Source: Clostridiaceae bacterium
Lineage (GTDB): Bacteria; Bacillota; Clostridia; Saccharofermentanales; Saccharofermentanaceae
Direction: 5' to 3'
Length of the DNA stretch: 35,353 bases
NCBI GenBank assembly: GCA_012523365.1
Contig: JAAYIQ010000062.1
Span: 1-35,353, forward strand
Shown here: one piece after another, positions 9,244 through 17,166 of the stretch
Layout of the letters: each line of letters starts with the position of its first letter
Position numbering within the stretch: the stretch's first letter is position 1
Notes under the pieces: model-generated
What the model was told of the DNA's origin: nothing
Seen by the model: the letters and a program-made list of their open reading frames with translations, nothing else
Database searches by the model: none
Position numbers and translations under genes: made by a program

Positions 9244-10452
9244 TTATCTTCGATCTCCGGCGCGTCGGAAGTAGTGCGTCATCTGACAACAGATTTCCCC
9301 GTTGTACAGTTTTCTCCTCTTGTCAGCCCGCCTCATAGCCGCCTCCTCGAACGTGTCGCTCGGCGAGATGACCGACAAACGGATCCCGTCACGGCAATAA
9401 CCCTGAGCATCGAGATACGTGGATGCAATCCGGGCGAATATCTCGGCCGATTCCTGCGGTGTTTGCATCCTCTCGCCGTACGGAGGATTTGCGATAATGA
9501 GCTGGCGATCGTATCCGGTCCATTCCCGAAGCGCTTCCGGAGTTTGCGCAGATGCATCCGCTACAACAAACCGCACATAATCCGAAACTCCGGCGGCCGC
9601 GGCATTCGAAAGAGCCGTATCGATCGCCTGGGAATCAACATCCGAGCCGAAGAAGCAGATTTCTCCGCCCGTGCTCCTGATGATTCTGCTTCTGGCTTCC
9701 TCTCTCGCATAGTTAAAAGCTTCTTTGCCGACAACCGGCCATCTTTCCGCCCGAAAAGCTCTTTTCAATCCCGGAGCGATCTGATGCCCGAGCATGGCCG
9801 CCTCAATCACAATGGTTCCCGACCCGCAAAAAGGGTCGACCAGTGCCTCCTTCTCGTAAGGAGTATATCTCGAGAGACTGACCAAACCGGCCGCCAGCGT
9901 TTCCCGAAGCGGTGCCGCTCCGGCTGTCGGACGGTACCCTCTTTTGTGCAGCGGATCTCCCGAGGTATCGATCATCATGCGAACACGATCCGATACGATC
10001 CCAAAGCTGATTTTAACGATGCCGACCGTCGGATCCTCGTTAAGGCGGGCAGTCTCCGATCTCCCCCTAGCGCGCAAGAGGCGCTTTACTATTGCCTTTT
10101 TGCACACGCCTTGGCATGCCGGAATCGCGAAAAGCTTCGATTTTCGCGAATAGCCGTCAACGTGAAAGGCATAAGACTCCGGGATAAAATCCTCCCACCG
10201 GATCATTGATATCCCGTCAAAGAATTCGTCAAAGGTTTGGGCGTCGAAAACCCCCGCGGAGACAAGGACGCGCTCTCCGCGCCGCACCCAAAGGTTGACA
10301 CGCGCAACCGCGGACGCGATGTCGGTGTCCGGAACAGTTAAAATCACCGCACCGTCGTGCACCGCAATGTCCGTCGGGGCATAGCCGATTGCTTCCAGAT
10401 CCTCGCGTACAAGACTTTCCAAACCAAACAAAGCGGTAATGATCAATTCCAT
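9244..10452 (-). CDS. THUMP-domain rRNA guanine-N2 methyltransferase, RlmL/YpsC type
   Basis: SAM-dependent methyltransferase of the family that makes m2G in 23S rRNA. An N-terminal ferredoxin-like plus THUMP RNA-binding region (about 1-160) precedes a Rossmann methyltransferase domain with the SAM motif DPFCGSGTIVIEAA and the catalytic motif NPPYGERM, typical of N2-guanine methylation. 402 residues, close to the Bacillus-type single-domain enzymes and lacking the second methyltransferase (RlmK) domain of the E. coli protein. The ATG at 10450-10452 is chosen because AGGAGG lies 6-7 nt upstream; an upstream in-frame ATG has none. The exact modified nucleotide is not shown by the sequence. Confidence 0.9.
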   Translation of the reverse strand: MELIITALFGLESLVREDLEAIGYAPTDIAVHDGAVILTVPDTDIASAVARVNLWVRRGERVLVSAGVFDAQTFDEFFDGISMIRWEDFIPESYAFHVDGYSRKSKLFAIPACQGVCKKAIVKRLLRARGRSETARLNEDPTVGIVKISFGIVSDRVRMMIDTSGDPLHKRGYRPTAGAAPLRETLAAGLVSLSRYTPYEKEALVDPFCGSGTIVIEAAMLGHQIAPGLKRAFRAERWPVVGKEAFNYAREEARSRIIRSTGGEICFFGSDVDSQAIDTALSNAAAAGVSDYVRFVVADASAQTPEALREWTGYDRQLIIANPPYGERMQTPQESAEIFARIASTYLDAQGYCRDGIRLSVISPSDTFEEAAMRRADKRRKLYNGEICCQMTHYFRRAGDRR

Positions 10453-10523
10453 AGAAACCTCCTGAAAACTCACCCGATCCCGCAGGTCGCGAATTCATAA
10501 TACACGAGTCGCGGCCTTTTCCC

Positions 10524-11399
10524 TCAGCTTCGAAGCTTCGGCTTATTGATCGGAAGGGACTCGATCCAGCGAAACAACACTTTCAGCGGGTCGGATTCTT
10601 CCGGATCCTCGAAAAAAACGCCCATCACCAAATTCGAATGAAACACATCCTCGTCGCGGATGATCAGCGAGGATGCCATACCCGGCCGGATCCGATTCAG
10701 ATGATCCACAAAAAGAGTCTCGTTTTGAACCTCGCTGATCGGATCGTTAACTGCGTGGATACAAAGAACACGGGTCGGCTCACTGCCGTCCGCCAAAGCG
10801 ATCGGCTCAGCTGATTTACGATCAAAGCCCTTTTCGAAAAGAGCCTCGATCATCAACTGCGTCGTCGCCAGATATTCGACTCCGAACGAGAGGATTCCGC
10901 CGAGCGAAATCAATCCTCTGATTTTTTCCCGGTCGATCCCGAATTTCTGACGGCGGCCTTTATCGTACGAAAGAATTCCGCCGAGATGACCACCCGCCGA
11001 AGATCCGACGATGACGACGTTATCGGTATTGACGCCCTTTGACTCCAGCAACGTCATCCCCTTGGCAAAGGCGGTAAAAATATCGTCCGCCTGGGCCGGA
11101 TATTTGAAAAGGGGAGCATGCCGATACCCGAGCGAAAGGGTATGGTAGCCCATGTCCGAGAAAAGTTTGCCGATATATCGATAACGGTTCGGAGACCCGG
11201 ACATCCATCCGCCTCCGTGGATATATACAACGACGCGTTGTTTAATTGCTCCGGAAGGTTCAAAATACAGGTAATATTGCTTGCCGTCCCTTCCGAACGA
11301 ATGCCTTTCGGCCTTTACCTCGCTGTTTCGGATCGCTTGATCCAACCTCAATTTCGGGATGGTCAGCGCTTCCCCCAAGGTATTTTTGGGATCCGGCAT
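10524..11399 (-). CDS. Alpha/beta-hydrolase fold esterase/lipase (HSL-like)
   Basis: Probably hydrolyses an ester; substrate unknown. The oxyanion-hole motif HGGGW is at residues 61-65, the nucleophile elbow GSSAG at 132-136 (Ser134), a likely catalytic Asp is in AVNDPI and His in DVFHSN, giving the full triad in the order of the hormone-sensitive-lipase/acetyl-esterase group. No signal peptide, so cytoplasmic. 291 residues. GAGAGGAG lies before the ATG. It starts 42 bp after nagB, so it may be co-transcribed with amino-sugar catabolism and act on an acetylated or acylated sugar, but this is only a contextual guess. Confidence 0.85.
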   Translation of the reverse strand: MPDPKNTLGEALTIPKLRLDQAIRNSEVKAERHSFGRDGKQYYLYFEPSGAIKQRVVVYIHGGGWMSGSPNRYRYIGKLFSDMGYHTLSLGYRHAPLFKYPAQADDIFTAFAKGMTLLESKGVNTDNVVIVGSSAGGHLGGILSYDKGRRQKFGIDREKIRGLISLGGILSFGVEYLATTQLMIEALFEKGFDRKSAEPIALADGSEPTRVLCIHAVNDPISEVQNETLFVDHLNRIRPGMASSLIIRDEDVFHSNLVMGVFFEDPEESDPLKVLFRWIESLPINKPKLRS

Positions 11400-11441
11400 C
11401 GGATGCTCCTCTCAAAATGTCGCGCAATGGCGTCGCAATGG

Positions 11442-12251
11442 CTAAAGCATTGCCTTGATTTTTTCGGTGTGTTTATAAAAATCGACGTCATTGAGTCCGG
11501 AGGCCGCGTCCTCATCCAATATAACCGTCGCCTTTCCGGCGTGAAGTTGGATTGCCGAGGCGGTTACCCGAGATGTAACCGGGCCTTCAAGCGCGGCCGC
11601 AACCACGTCAGCCTTTCTTTTTCCGTTCGCGAGCATGATCAGGCTCCGAGCCCCGAGGATCGTCCCAATCCCCATCGTGATCGCGAAATGAGGCATATCC
11701 TCCCGCGAAAATCCCGCACCCTTATAAAACAACTCGTAATTATCGTCAAGTGTTTGTTGCGTCAGCACTTCGATTCTTGTTCGTGAAGCCAGAGAAGAGC
11801 CCGGCTCGTTGAACGCCCAGTGACCGTCTCCGCCGATACCGAGCAACTGCAGATCGACTCCGCCTGCCTCGCAAATCGCTTTCTCGTACTCATCGCAAAA
11901 GGCCTCGGGATCATTGGCGAGTCCATCGGGAACGCTGGTATTCTCCAGCGGAATGCCGATATTCCGGAACAACTCCTCGTACATAAATCTCGCGTAACTC
12001 TGATCCAGCGGATAAGGCTTGCTCAAATCTCGTCCGATTCCCAGATATTCATCCAGATTGAAGGTCCTGACGTTTGAGAAATCAAGGCCTTCCTCCCGAT
12101 GCAATCGGATCAATTCCTGATAGGTGCCGATCGGTGTTCCGCCGGTCGCCAGTCCCAACACGCAGTCCGGCTTCTTTCTTACAAGATCGGCAATCATTCC
12201 CGCCGCAGTCTTGCTCATCTGATCATAGTCCGCCCGAATCAGCACATCCAT
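11442..12251 (-). CDS. nagB: Glucosamine-6-phosphate deaminase
   Basis: Converts glucosamine 6-phosphate to fructose 6-phosphate and ammonia, the entry of amino sugars into glycolysis. Signatures: LGLATGGTPIGTYQEL, active-site Asp67 in FNLDEYLG, and GIGGDGHWAFNEPGSSLASRTR with Asp142, His144 and Glu149 at the catalytic positions of the family. The ATG at 12249-12251 is preceded by a GGAGG site and gives 269 residues, the family's normal length; an in-frame start 25 codons earlier is without support. nagA is not in the window. Confidence 0.96.
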   Translation of the reverse strand: MDVLIRADYDQMSKTAAGMIADLVRKKPDCVLGLATGGTPIGTYQELIRLHREEGLDFSNVRTFNLDEYLGIGRDLSKPYPLDQSYARFMYEELFRNIGIPLENTSVPDGLANDPEAFCDEYEKAICEAGGVDLQLLGIGGDGHWAFNEPGSSLASRTRIEVLTQQTLDDNYELFYKGAGFSREDMPHFAITMGIGTILGARSLIMLANGKRKADVVAAALEGPVTSRVTASAIQLHAGKATVILDEDAASGLNDVDFYKHTEKIKAML

Positions 12252-12376
12252 GTTCTTTTCCTCCGTCGAAAAAGATTGAACCCGACATTTAGCGACCCTT
12301 CGCATCATGCCGGGGTGAAAAACCAAAAGCTTCTCTGCTTCCGCTTTTCGATTATTCGAGACATCAGCCGTTCGGC

Positions 12377-13567
12377 TCAGTCCGTATAATTGTCAAAATA
12401 TCCCTGAATTAAAACGATCGGTGTTCCTTTATCTCCGCTTCCGGAGGTCAGATCGCAGAGCGACCCGATCAAATCCGTGAGTCTCCTGGGTGTGGTTCCC
12501 TGAGACGCCATATCTCCGACCAGATCGGATCCTTTCTTCCGAATATAATCCGATATGGCCTGTTTGAGCGGTTCACCGCTTAAATTGCTGAATTCATTAT
12601 CCGCAAGATACTTAAGTTTGACTTCGTTCGGCTGACCGCTTAAGCCTTCGGTAAATGCGGGCGAAACAACCGGATCCGCCAGTTCCCAAATCTTTCCGAC
12701 GGGATCTTTAAAAGCGCCGTCCCCGTAGATCATGACTTCTACATTCTTCCCGGTTCGATCGAAAAGCGTCTTCCGGATGCCCTCAACGATCGGCTGACAG
12801 TCCCTCGGAAAGAGTTTGACAGATTCGTCCGTCGCCTTGTTACTGCCCAAAAGCCCGTATTTCTCATTGTATCCGCTTCCGTCCGCCGGCTTCGTCAGGA
12901 TCTCATCCAGAGCAAAAACCCTCTTTGCTCCCGCCGCAAGAAGCCGCCTCCTGGTACGTGCGCGGGTATGGATATCACAGTTCAGGACGTACGGCGTATA
13001 TTCCAGTATTGCCTTGCATTCATTGGCGAGAACTACCTCGACCTCACAGTTTTCATTTCGGATCAATTCCTTATAGTACTCAATATAGTCAACACCGGTA
13101 AACTCGTGTTTGCCGTAACCAAAAAGTGATCGAAAGCGCTCTTCGGACAGAACGTCCGTCCAGGGATTGATACCTTTCTCGTCCAGAAGATCCATATCCA
13201 CCAGATGATTCCCAACTTCATCGGACGGGTAGCTCAACATCAATACGATCCTCGCAGCGCCTCTCGCGATGCCTTTGAGACAAATCGCAAAGCGATTCCG
13301 GCTCAAAATCGGGAAAATAACACCGATCTTATTTCCGTCGAATTTACCGCGAACATCACACGCGATCTGATCAACCGTGGCGTAATTGCCCTGAGCACGC
13401 GCGACCACCGCCTCCGTGACGGCGACTACATCCTTATCCCGCAACTCAAAGCCCTCGCTCTGCGCAGCTGCCAATACGCTGTCAGCGACAATCTCTACGA
13501 TGTCGTCGCCTTTGCGGATAATGGGTGCCCGAATACCTCTGGATATCGTTCCGACCAGTCGTTCCAT
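12377..13567 (-). CDS. CofE-like coenzyme F420-0:L-glutamate ligase family protein
   Basis: Resembles the ligase that adds glutamate to F420-0: N-terminal RGIRAPIIRKGDD, then DVVAVTEAVVARAQGNY, and the metal-binding-type segment VMIYGDGAFKDPVGKIWELADPV. 396 residues, longer than archaeal CofE (about 250); the extra parts are in the middle and C-terminus (GSGDKGTPIVLIQGYFD). Similar long proteins occur in Clostridia that have no other F420 genes, and no F420 gene is present here, so the real substrate is probably different and unknown. ATG start with AAGGAGG 8-9 nt upstream and an excellent promoter directly in front; likely first gene of a unit with nagB. Confidence 0.8.
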   Translation of the reverse strand: MERLVGTISRGIRAPIIRKGDDIVEIVADSVLAAAQSEGFELRDKDVVAVTEAVVARAQGNYATVDQIACDVRGKFDGNKIGVIFPILSRNRFAICLKGIARGAARIVLMLSYPSDEVGNHLVDMDLLDEKGINPWTDVLSEERFRSLFGYGKHEFTGVDYIEYYKELIRNENCEVEVVLANECKAILEYTPYVLNCDIHTRARTRRRLLAAGAKRVFALDEILTKPADGSGYNEKYGLLGSNKATDESVKLFPRDCQPIVEGIRKTLFDRTGKNVEVMIYGDGAFKDPVGKIWELADPVVSPAFTEGLSGQPNEVKLKYLADNEFSNLSGEPLKQAISDYIRKKGSDLVGDMASQGTTPRRLTDLIGSLCDLTSGSGDKGTPIVLIQGYFDNYTD

Positions 13568-13593
13568 AGCTCATGCCTCCTTGCAACCCAATC

Positions 13594-13622
13594 ATTATAA
13601 TGCCAAACCCCTTCGCTTTCAA
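13594..13622 (-). promoter_or_regulatory. Sigma-70 type promoter for the CofE-like gene
   Basis: On the minus strand TTGAAA (13622-13617) and TATAAT (13599-13594) are separated by exactly 17 nt. The -10 ends 27 nt before the ATG, leaving room for the AAGGAGG site. It overlaps an imperfect hairpin CTTCGC/GCGAAG that could bind a regulator. Confidence 0.75.
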
Positions 13623-13656
13623 AGGTTTTTCGCGAAGATACATGCCGGCGTAAGGA

Positions 13657-14412
13657 TCAACCGGAAAAATGGCTCTTATCTTCCGTGCTGACAAATCGAA
13701 GATTGGGAAATAATTGTTCCATAAAGTCGTCCGGAAACCACTGGTCCAAAACACGACTGATTGTGAAAACGGGTTGAGTATCCTTCTTTCGCTCCGCCCA
13801 ACGCCGCACTGCAAAAAAAGTCACTCCGATATTAATCGAAATGTAGACCAGAAGTATAACCGTCAAGATCCGGCCCGTGTTGCGCGGGATTTTCAGCAGT
13901 GATGCGGACAGAACGGGATACATGAACCCGAGAAGAAACAACGACAGGACACCCCAGAAAAAAGCGTATTTCAGATTGGTCCTTCCCTGGATATCCATCA
14001 AATCCGAATAGTGCCAGGATACGGAAGAAAAGACGCGCTCCTGAATATAGGAACAGGCAAACTCGACAAAGCACCCGACAAACATCCCGATCAAAAATAT
14101 GAGCGGAACAGATCGCTTCCGAACGCGATACAAAATGACGGTCATAATCACTCCGCCGACTCCGTACACCATGTTGAGCGGAGCCCACACAAAAGTCGAA
14201 CGGCTCTCAATCTGTCCGGTTCGCAAATACCAGAAGAGTGTTTCCGAGAACACGCCGAACGCGCTTGTCAGCAGAAAAACCCAGAAAAGTTTACACGAAC
14301 ACAAGCCCGGCGCGAAATGCTCCCGCAGCCTCTCCCGCTCCTCAATTGCGTCGATATTAAGATACCAGCGCTTCGGCCCGTTTGCCTCCGACTTTCGGAA
14401 TACCCTCTTCAT
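13657..14412 (-). CDS. CmpB-like (putative ABC-type) multi-pass membrane protein
   Basis: Integral membrane protein of the family usually named putative ABC transporter permease (CmpB/DUF1113-like); true function unknown. The N-terminal 50 residues are cytoplasmic and charged, then five to six hydrophobic helices follow. The family's conserved middle is visible: APLNMVYGVGGV, FVEFACSYIQERVF, SWHYSDL and the GRTNLKYAFFWG segment. The C-terminal about 45 residues are soluble. Start is ambiguous: ATG at 14410-14412 (GAGGG only 3 nt upstream) or GTG at 14455-14457, which lies at the predicted transcription start. I chose the ATG. No ATPase partner gene is adjacent. Confidence 0.75.
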   Translation of the reverse strand: MKRVFRKSEANGPKRWYLNIDAIEERERLREHFAPGLCSCKLFWVFLLTSAFGVFSETLFWYLRTGQIESRSTFVWAPLNMVYGVGGVIMTVILYRVRKRSVPLIFLIGMFVGCFVEFACSYIQERVFSSVSWHYSDLMDIQGRTNLKYAFFWGVLSLFLLGFMYPVLSASLLKIPRNTGRILTVILLVYISINIGVTFFAVRRWAERKKDTQPVFTISRVLDQWFPDDFMEQLFPNLRFVSTEDKSHFSG

Positions 14413-14465
14413 CGCCCTCGATTCGAATGTGCAACATTCGCCCCCTAATCGTTTCACGCATATAT

Positions 14466-14495
14466 ATTATATCTCTTTTCCGAGAAAAAGAGCAA
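14466..14495 (-). promoter_or_regulatory. Promoter of the CmpB-like gene with a palindrome in its spacer
   Basis: On the minus strand TTGCTC (14495-14490) and TATAAT (14471-14466) are 18 nt apart. Almost the whole spacer is a perfect inverted repeat CTCTTTT-N6-AAAAGAG (14473-14492), placed where a repressor would block polymerase. The -10 is strong, the -35 weak. Confidence 0.5.
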
Positions 14496-14522
14496 TCATT
14501 TCGACAAGCTCCGGCTCTTTCG

Positions 14523-14536
14523 GCCGAATATTCGGC
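14523..14536. repeat. 14-bp perfect palindrome
   Basis: GCCGAATATTCGGC, fully self-complementary, between the tRNA terminator and the CmpB promoter. Too tight for a normal RNA hairpin; it could be a dimeric protein-binding site, or part of a backup terminator. Confidence 0.4.
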
Positions 14537-14542
14537 TTATAT

Positions 14543-14595
14543 AAAAAAAGCAAGAGTCCCCGCCCGATCGGAAAGCCGGGCAACGGAAACTTGCT
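14543..14595 (-). terminator. Rho-independent terminator after tRNA-Arg
   Basis: On the minus strand AGCAAG (14595-14590) pairs with CTTGCT (14554-14549), enclosing a second helix GCCCG/CGGGC, and the T-tract of seven Ts is at 14549-14543. It begins 6 nt after the CCA end of the tRNA. Confidence 0.7.
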
Positions 14596-14600
14596 CCAGA

Positions 14601-14677
14601 TGGTGTTCCCGAGCGGATTTGAACCGCTGGCCTACCGCTTAGGAGGCGGTCGCTCTATCCAACTGAGCTACGGAAAC
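14601..14677 (-). tRNA. tRNA-Arg (anticodon CCU)
   Basis: A full cloverleaf on the minus strand: acceptor GTTTCCG/CGGGAAC (one T-G pair), D arm with AGCTCAGTTGGATAGAGC, anticodon stem ACCGC/GCGGT with loop CTCCTAA giving CCU, and T loop GGTTCAAATCC. Discriminator A is followed by an encoded CCA. 77 nt. It reads AGG codons. It has its own promoter and terminator. Confidence 0.96.
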
Positions 14678-14688
14678 AAGACGCGACG

Positions 14689-14717
14689 ATTATACATTAT
14701 TTTCGGGCGGTCAACAA
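14689..14717 (-). promoter_or_regulatory. Promoter of tRNA-Arg
   Basis: On the minus strand TTGTTG (14717-14712) and TATAAT (14694-14689) with a 17-nt spacer, ending 11 nt before the tRNA 5' end. A hairpin CGGG-T-CGGT/ACCG-CCCG overlaps the -35 but has no T-tract. Confidence 0.6.
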
Positions 14718-14741
14718 CCGACCCGTCTCCTTCGAACCCGC

Positions 14742-15884
14742 TCAGCCTAACGGAATCATCAGGCCTGCGAAAGCCGAGAGGATGATCATCGCCAGGGCCG
14801 TCAATATAAACACAAACGGTAATCCTTCAATCGATTTCGGTCTTTTCCCGAATATCATCTTCCGCTTAAATGTAATTACGAAAGTTCTCAGAAGGCAAGC
14901 CAGGATCCATAACAGTAAAAGTAAAGACAGATATCTCGTGCCTTGACGGACCGGATCAGTCAGTTGAAGTGCGGAGCCGAAAACGATATCGATCGGCAAA
15001 AGAACCGTCGCGAGCTGAATCGGAAGAACAAACACGCCGCCCGTCTTCCCGAGAAGAGAACCGCGACGACGCCGCGCAAAAACGGACACCGGACCCACAA
15101 TCAATGCCTGTGCCGGAACAATGAAAACAAGCAGCAAAAAAGGCTTAAGGGCAAGAAATTGCAGCAATAATACGAAACCGAACACAGCACACGCCATCAG
15201 TAGTGTAATGACCAGCAGTAAAACCATATCCGTGAATTGCTCCCTTTCTTTTTCCGCGTCCAAATAAGGTACTTCGCCGACCTTATCCTCCTCATCTTCC
15301 GGTATCAGAAGCGTGCTGTTCATTTTGCGAAGTATCAGCCGCAGTGTAATCAAAAACGCGGCGACAATCAGGGCCGCCGATGAGTCATCGGATAAATAGG
15401 GGAACCTTCCGATCATCCCGGATGAAATCGGATATCCCCATAAGGAACCGACGGTAAAAAACTCCCGGACAAGAGAAAGCGTCAGGATCAAAACGGAAAA
15501 AACAAATACAAGAGCAGTGGTTCTTCCCCCCGACAGACGTTCGCGCTTCAACGATCGATCCGCGGCAATCGGAACGAGAATCATGCACAGGAGCATATCG
15601 GCGAAAGCCGGTTCGTTCGAGACCGATTGCGGCGGAATCAAATATATAAACGCCGCGGTTATACCGACAGCCGATGCGGCCGCGAGAAACTCGAAAAGAA
15701 GGATGCGCGGTATGGTTATTCCGGATCCTGCGGTCCGCATGACCAGAGATGAAAGAAGAAAGAACACGACGGTAAAAACAACCGCCCGCGAGGCTTCGCG
15801 AAGCGAGGCAGATTGAAGAACAACCATGAGCCCGAGGCACAAGATCGTAATGAATGAAAAATCCCCTCTCTTTTCCCTGTTCAA
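14742..15884 (-). CDS. Double-length RnfE/RnfA-like integral membrane protein
   Basis: 380 residues with about eleven membrane helices in two halves separated by an acidic linker (about 189-218). The first half resembles RnfE (VREFFTVGSLWGYPI, like the RnfE REILGAGTLFG segment); the end of the second resembles RnfA (GLPFVFILTALAMIILSAFAGLM, like GLPIALITAGLMALAFMGF). RnfA and RnfE are each about 190-200 residues, so the size fits a head-to-tail fusion. Canonical RnfA/E carry Cys pairs for an intramembrane iron-sulfur cluster; here Cys16 and Cys232 lie at the first-helix positions, but the Asn-Cys motif of helix 4 is not seen in either half. TTG start, 4 nt after the rnfG-like gene. Last gene of the operon. 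The Rnf link rests on weak similarity plus context. Confidence 0.6.
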   Translation of the reverse strand: MNREKRGDFSFITILCLGLMVVLQSASLREASRAVVFTVVFFLLSSLVMRTAGSGITIPRILLFEFLAAASAVGITAAFIYLIPPQSVSNEPAFADMLLCMILVPIAADRSLKRERLSGGRTTALVFVFSVLILTLSLVREFFTVGSLWGYPISSGMIGRFPYLSDDSSAALIVAAFLITLRLILRKMNSTLLIPEDEEDKVGEVPYLDAEKEREQFTDMVLLLVITLLMACAVFGFVLLLQFLALKPFLLLVFIVPAQALIVGPVSVFARRRRGSLLGKTGGVFVLPIQLATVLLPIDIVFGSALQLTDPVRQGTRYLSLLLLLWILACLLRTFVITFKRKMIFGKRPKSIEGLPFVFILTALAMIILSAFAGLMIPLG

Positions 15885-15888
15885 TTCT

Positions 15889-17166
15889 CTATGCTCCCCA
15901 CTTCAGGTATTCCCGCAGAAACGCATACGCCAGATTCACGGAACGGGTCATTTGTTTGGACAAGTCGGGATCCTTCTCCAGCCCTTCGATTTGAGTACGA
16001 ATCTCGGAAAAAGGCAATCCATCAATGTTATCGGTAAGAATGGGGTTCCTTCCCGGTTCGACGACACCGTCCTCATTACCGATCACGCTGTCATCAAAAT
16101 CCGGATTCGGAACGGGCGTCGGCGTGACTGTCGGTGTCGGCGACGGAGACGGAGACGGCGTGAGCGTCGGAATGGACGTCTCGCCGTTTACTCCTGTATC
16201 CGACGGGCTCGGACCGGGAGGCGGTGTTACTGTCGGCTTGGCTCGCGCGGGAGTAGCGCTCGGACCCGGCGTCGGTGAGGGCGTTGCGGTCGGCTTCGGG
16301 ATATTGCTTTTCGAGTTGTCAATACAGCGAACTGAGAGCTCGTAGAACATATTGACATCCATGACCACACCGTCAACGATCTCCGTCGTGCCGTCCGACT
16401 TGACGGCTAGTTTGTCCGGATCCTGAACTTCGACTAATTTTTTCTGGATCGCGTATGCCTGGGCAACCCAAATCGGTTGGTTTTCGCCGAGTGAAAATGC
16501 GCCGGTGACCGAAGCTTGAGCGCGATTCGGCTCCACCTCGTCCCTGTGTTTTGCATCCCACAGCACGGATACGATTCGGCCGTCGGAGACTTTGATTTCA
16601 ATGAAATCTTTATAAAATGACCTGTCATAATCCTCGGCCTCCGCGTAGAAAACTCCGTCATGAAGCCCGGGGATCGAAGGATATTCATTCTGAGTCAGAA
16701 TTTCAACCGCCATCTGAGAATGCAATGCGATCGGAATACGAACACCCTCGATCTGAGAACACAAATTCAAAACTTCCGAATCTTGGTCATCCTGAAAGGT
16801 TCCGTTCTCATTGATTGGCCGTATGCGAATGATCTTTTCGCCTTCAGGCGTAACGCTCATGCGAACATAGATGCCTTCCTCGCGATCATCGGAGCGAATA
16901 TCTATGATATATCCGAGAAGCTTTCCGGACGAATCACGGGCAAGATAAAACGCACGGATCGAGGAATGTGCCGCAAAAACCCCGGGGTCAGAGGCTTCAT
17001 AACGATCCGCCGGCAGGAAAAAACTCAGTTTCGCTCTCAGTTCTTCCTGTTCGGCTCGATCCGCCCGGCCGAACAGGATCTGTCCGGCTCCGACCGCGAA
17101 GACGATTGCGACCAGTATAACGATCGCGGCCCGGATAAGGTAATCTCGAATATCCGCTCGGGTCAT
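15889..17166 (-). CDS. RnfG-like membrane-anchored protein with proline/threonine-rich linker
   Basis: One N-terminal membrane helix (about 12-31) then a large domain outside the membrane. Residues about 80-130 and 170-280 look like RnfG/FMN-binding folds (GKLLGYIIDI; DGVFYAEAEDYD with IKVSDGRIVSV). The SGAT motif whose Thr carries FMN is not present; the aligned place reads VDGVVMD (264-270). Residues about 290-353 are a Pro/Thr/Ser-rich spacer of PTPS-like units, followed by a short helical tail ending LREYLKWGA. At 425 residues it is twice the size of RnfG. It overlaps the rnfD-like gene by 4 nt. Identity as RnfG rests on position and fold-level similarity; flavin binding is doubtful. Confidence 0.7.
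   Translation of the reverse strand: MTRADIRDYLIRAAIVILVAIVFAVGAGQILFGRADRAEQEELRAKLSFFLPADRYEASDPGVFAAHSSIRAFYLARDSSGKLLGYIIDIRSDDREEGIYVRMSVTPEGEKIIRIRPINENGTFQDDQDSEVLNLCSQIEGVRIPIALHSQMAVEILTQNEYPSIPGLHDGVFYAEAEDYDRSFYKDFIEIKVSDGRIVSVLWDAKHRDEVEPNRAQASVTGAFSLGENQPIWVAQAYAIQKKLVEVQDPDKLAVKSDGTTEIVDGVVMDVNMFYELSVRCIDNSKSNIPKPTATPSPTPGPSATPARAKPTVTPPPGPSPSDTGVNGETSIPTLTPSPSPSPTPTVTPTPVPNPDFDDSVIGNEDGVVEPGRNPILTDNIDGLPFSEIRTQIEGLEKDPDLSKQMTRSVNLAYAFLREYLKWGA
16090..16300 (-). repeat. Low-complexity repeats coding the Pro/Thr/Ser-rich linker
   Basis: Short GTCGGCGT- and GACGGAGAC-like units (plus-strand reading) recur through this part of the rnfG-like gene, encoding proline alternating with Thr, Ser or Gly. 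Such stretches change length easily and are typical of flexible cell-surface spacers. Confidence 0.6.

Noticed and set aside
9205-10209. Long open frame on the plus strand (334 codons)
   Set aside because: It is antisense to the rRNA methyltransferase, with a low-complexity, Arg/Ser-rich translation, no family motifs and no ribosome binding site. The same holds for 27163-28095 and 29643-30443.
14742-15884. Polysulfide or generic multidrug transporter
   Set aside because: Considered for the 11-helix protein, but the end motifs resemble RnfE and RnfA and the gene is the 4-nt-spaced last member of an rnfC-rnfD-rnfG-like operon.
16090-16300. CRISPR-like or tandem-repeat array
   Set aside because: The repeats are short, irregular and in frame, encoding a Pro/Thr/Ser linker; there are no uniform spacers or cas genes.
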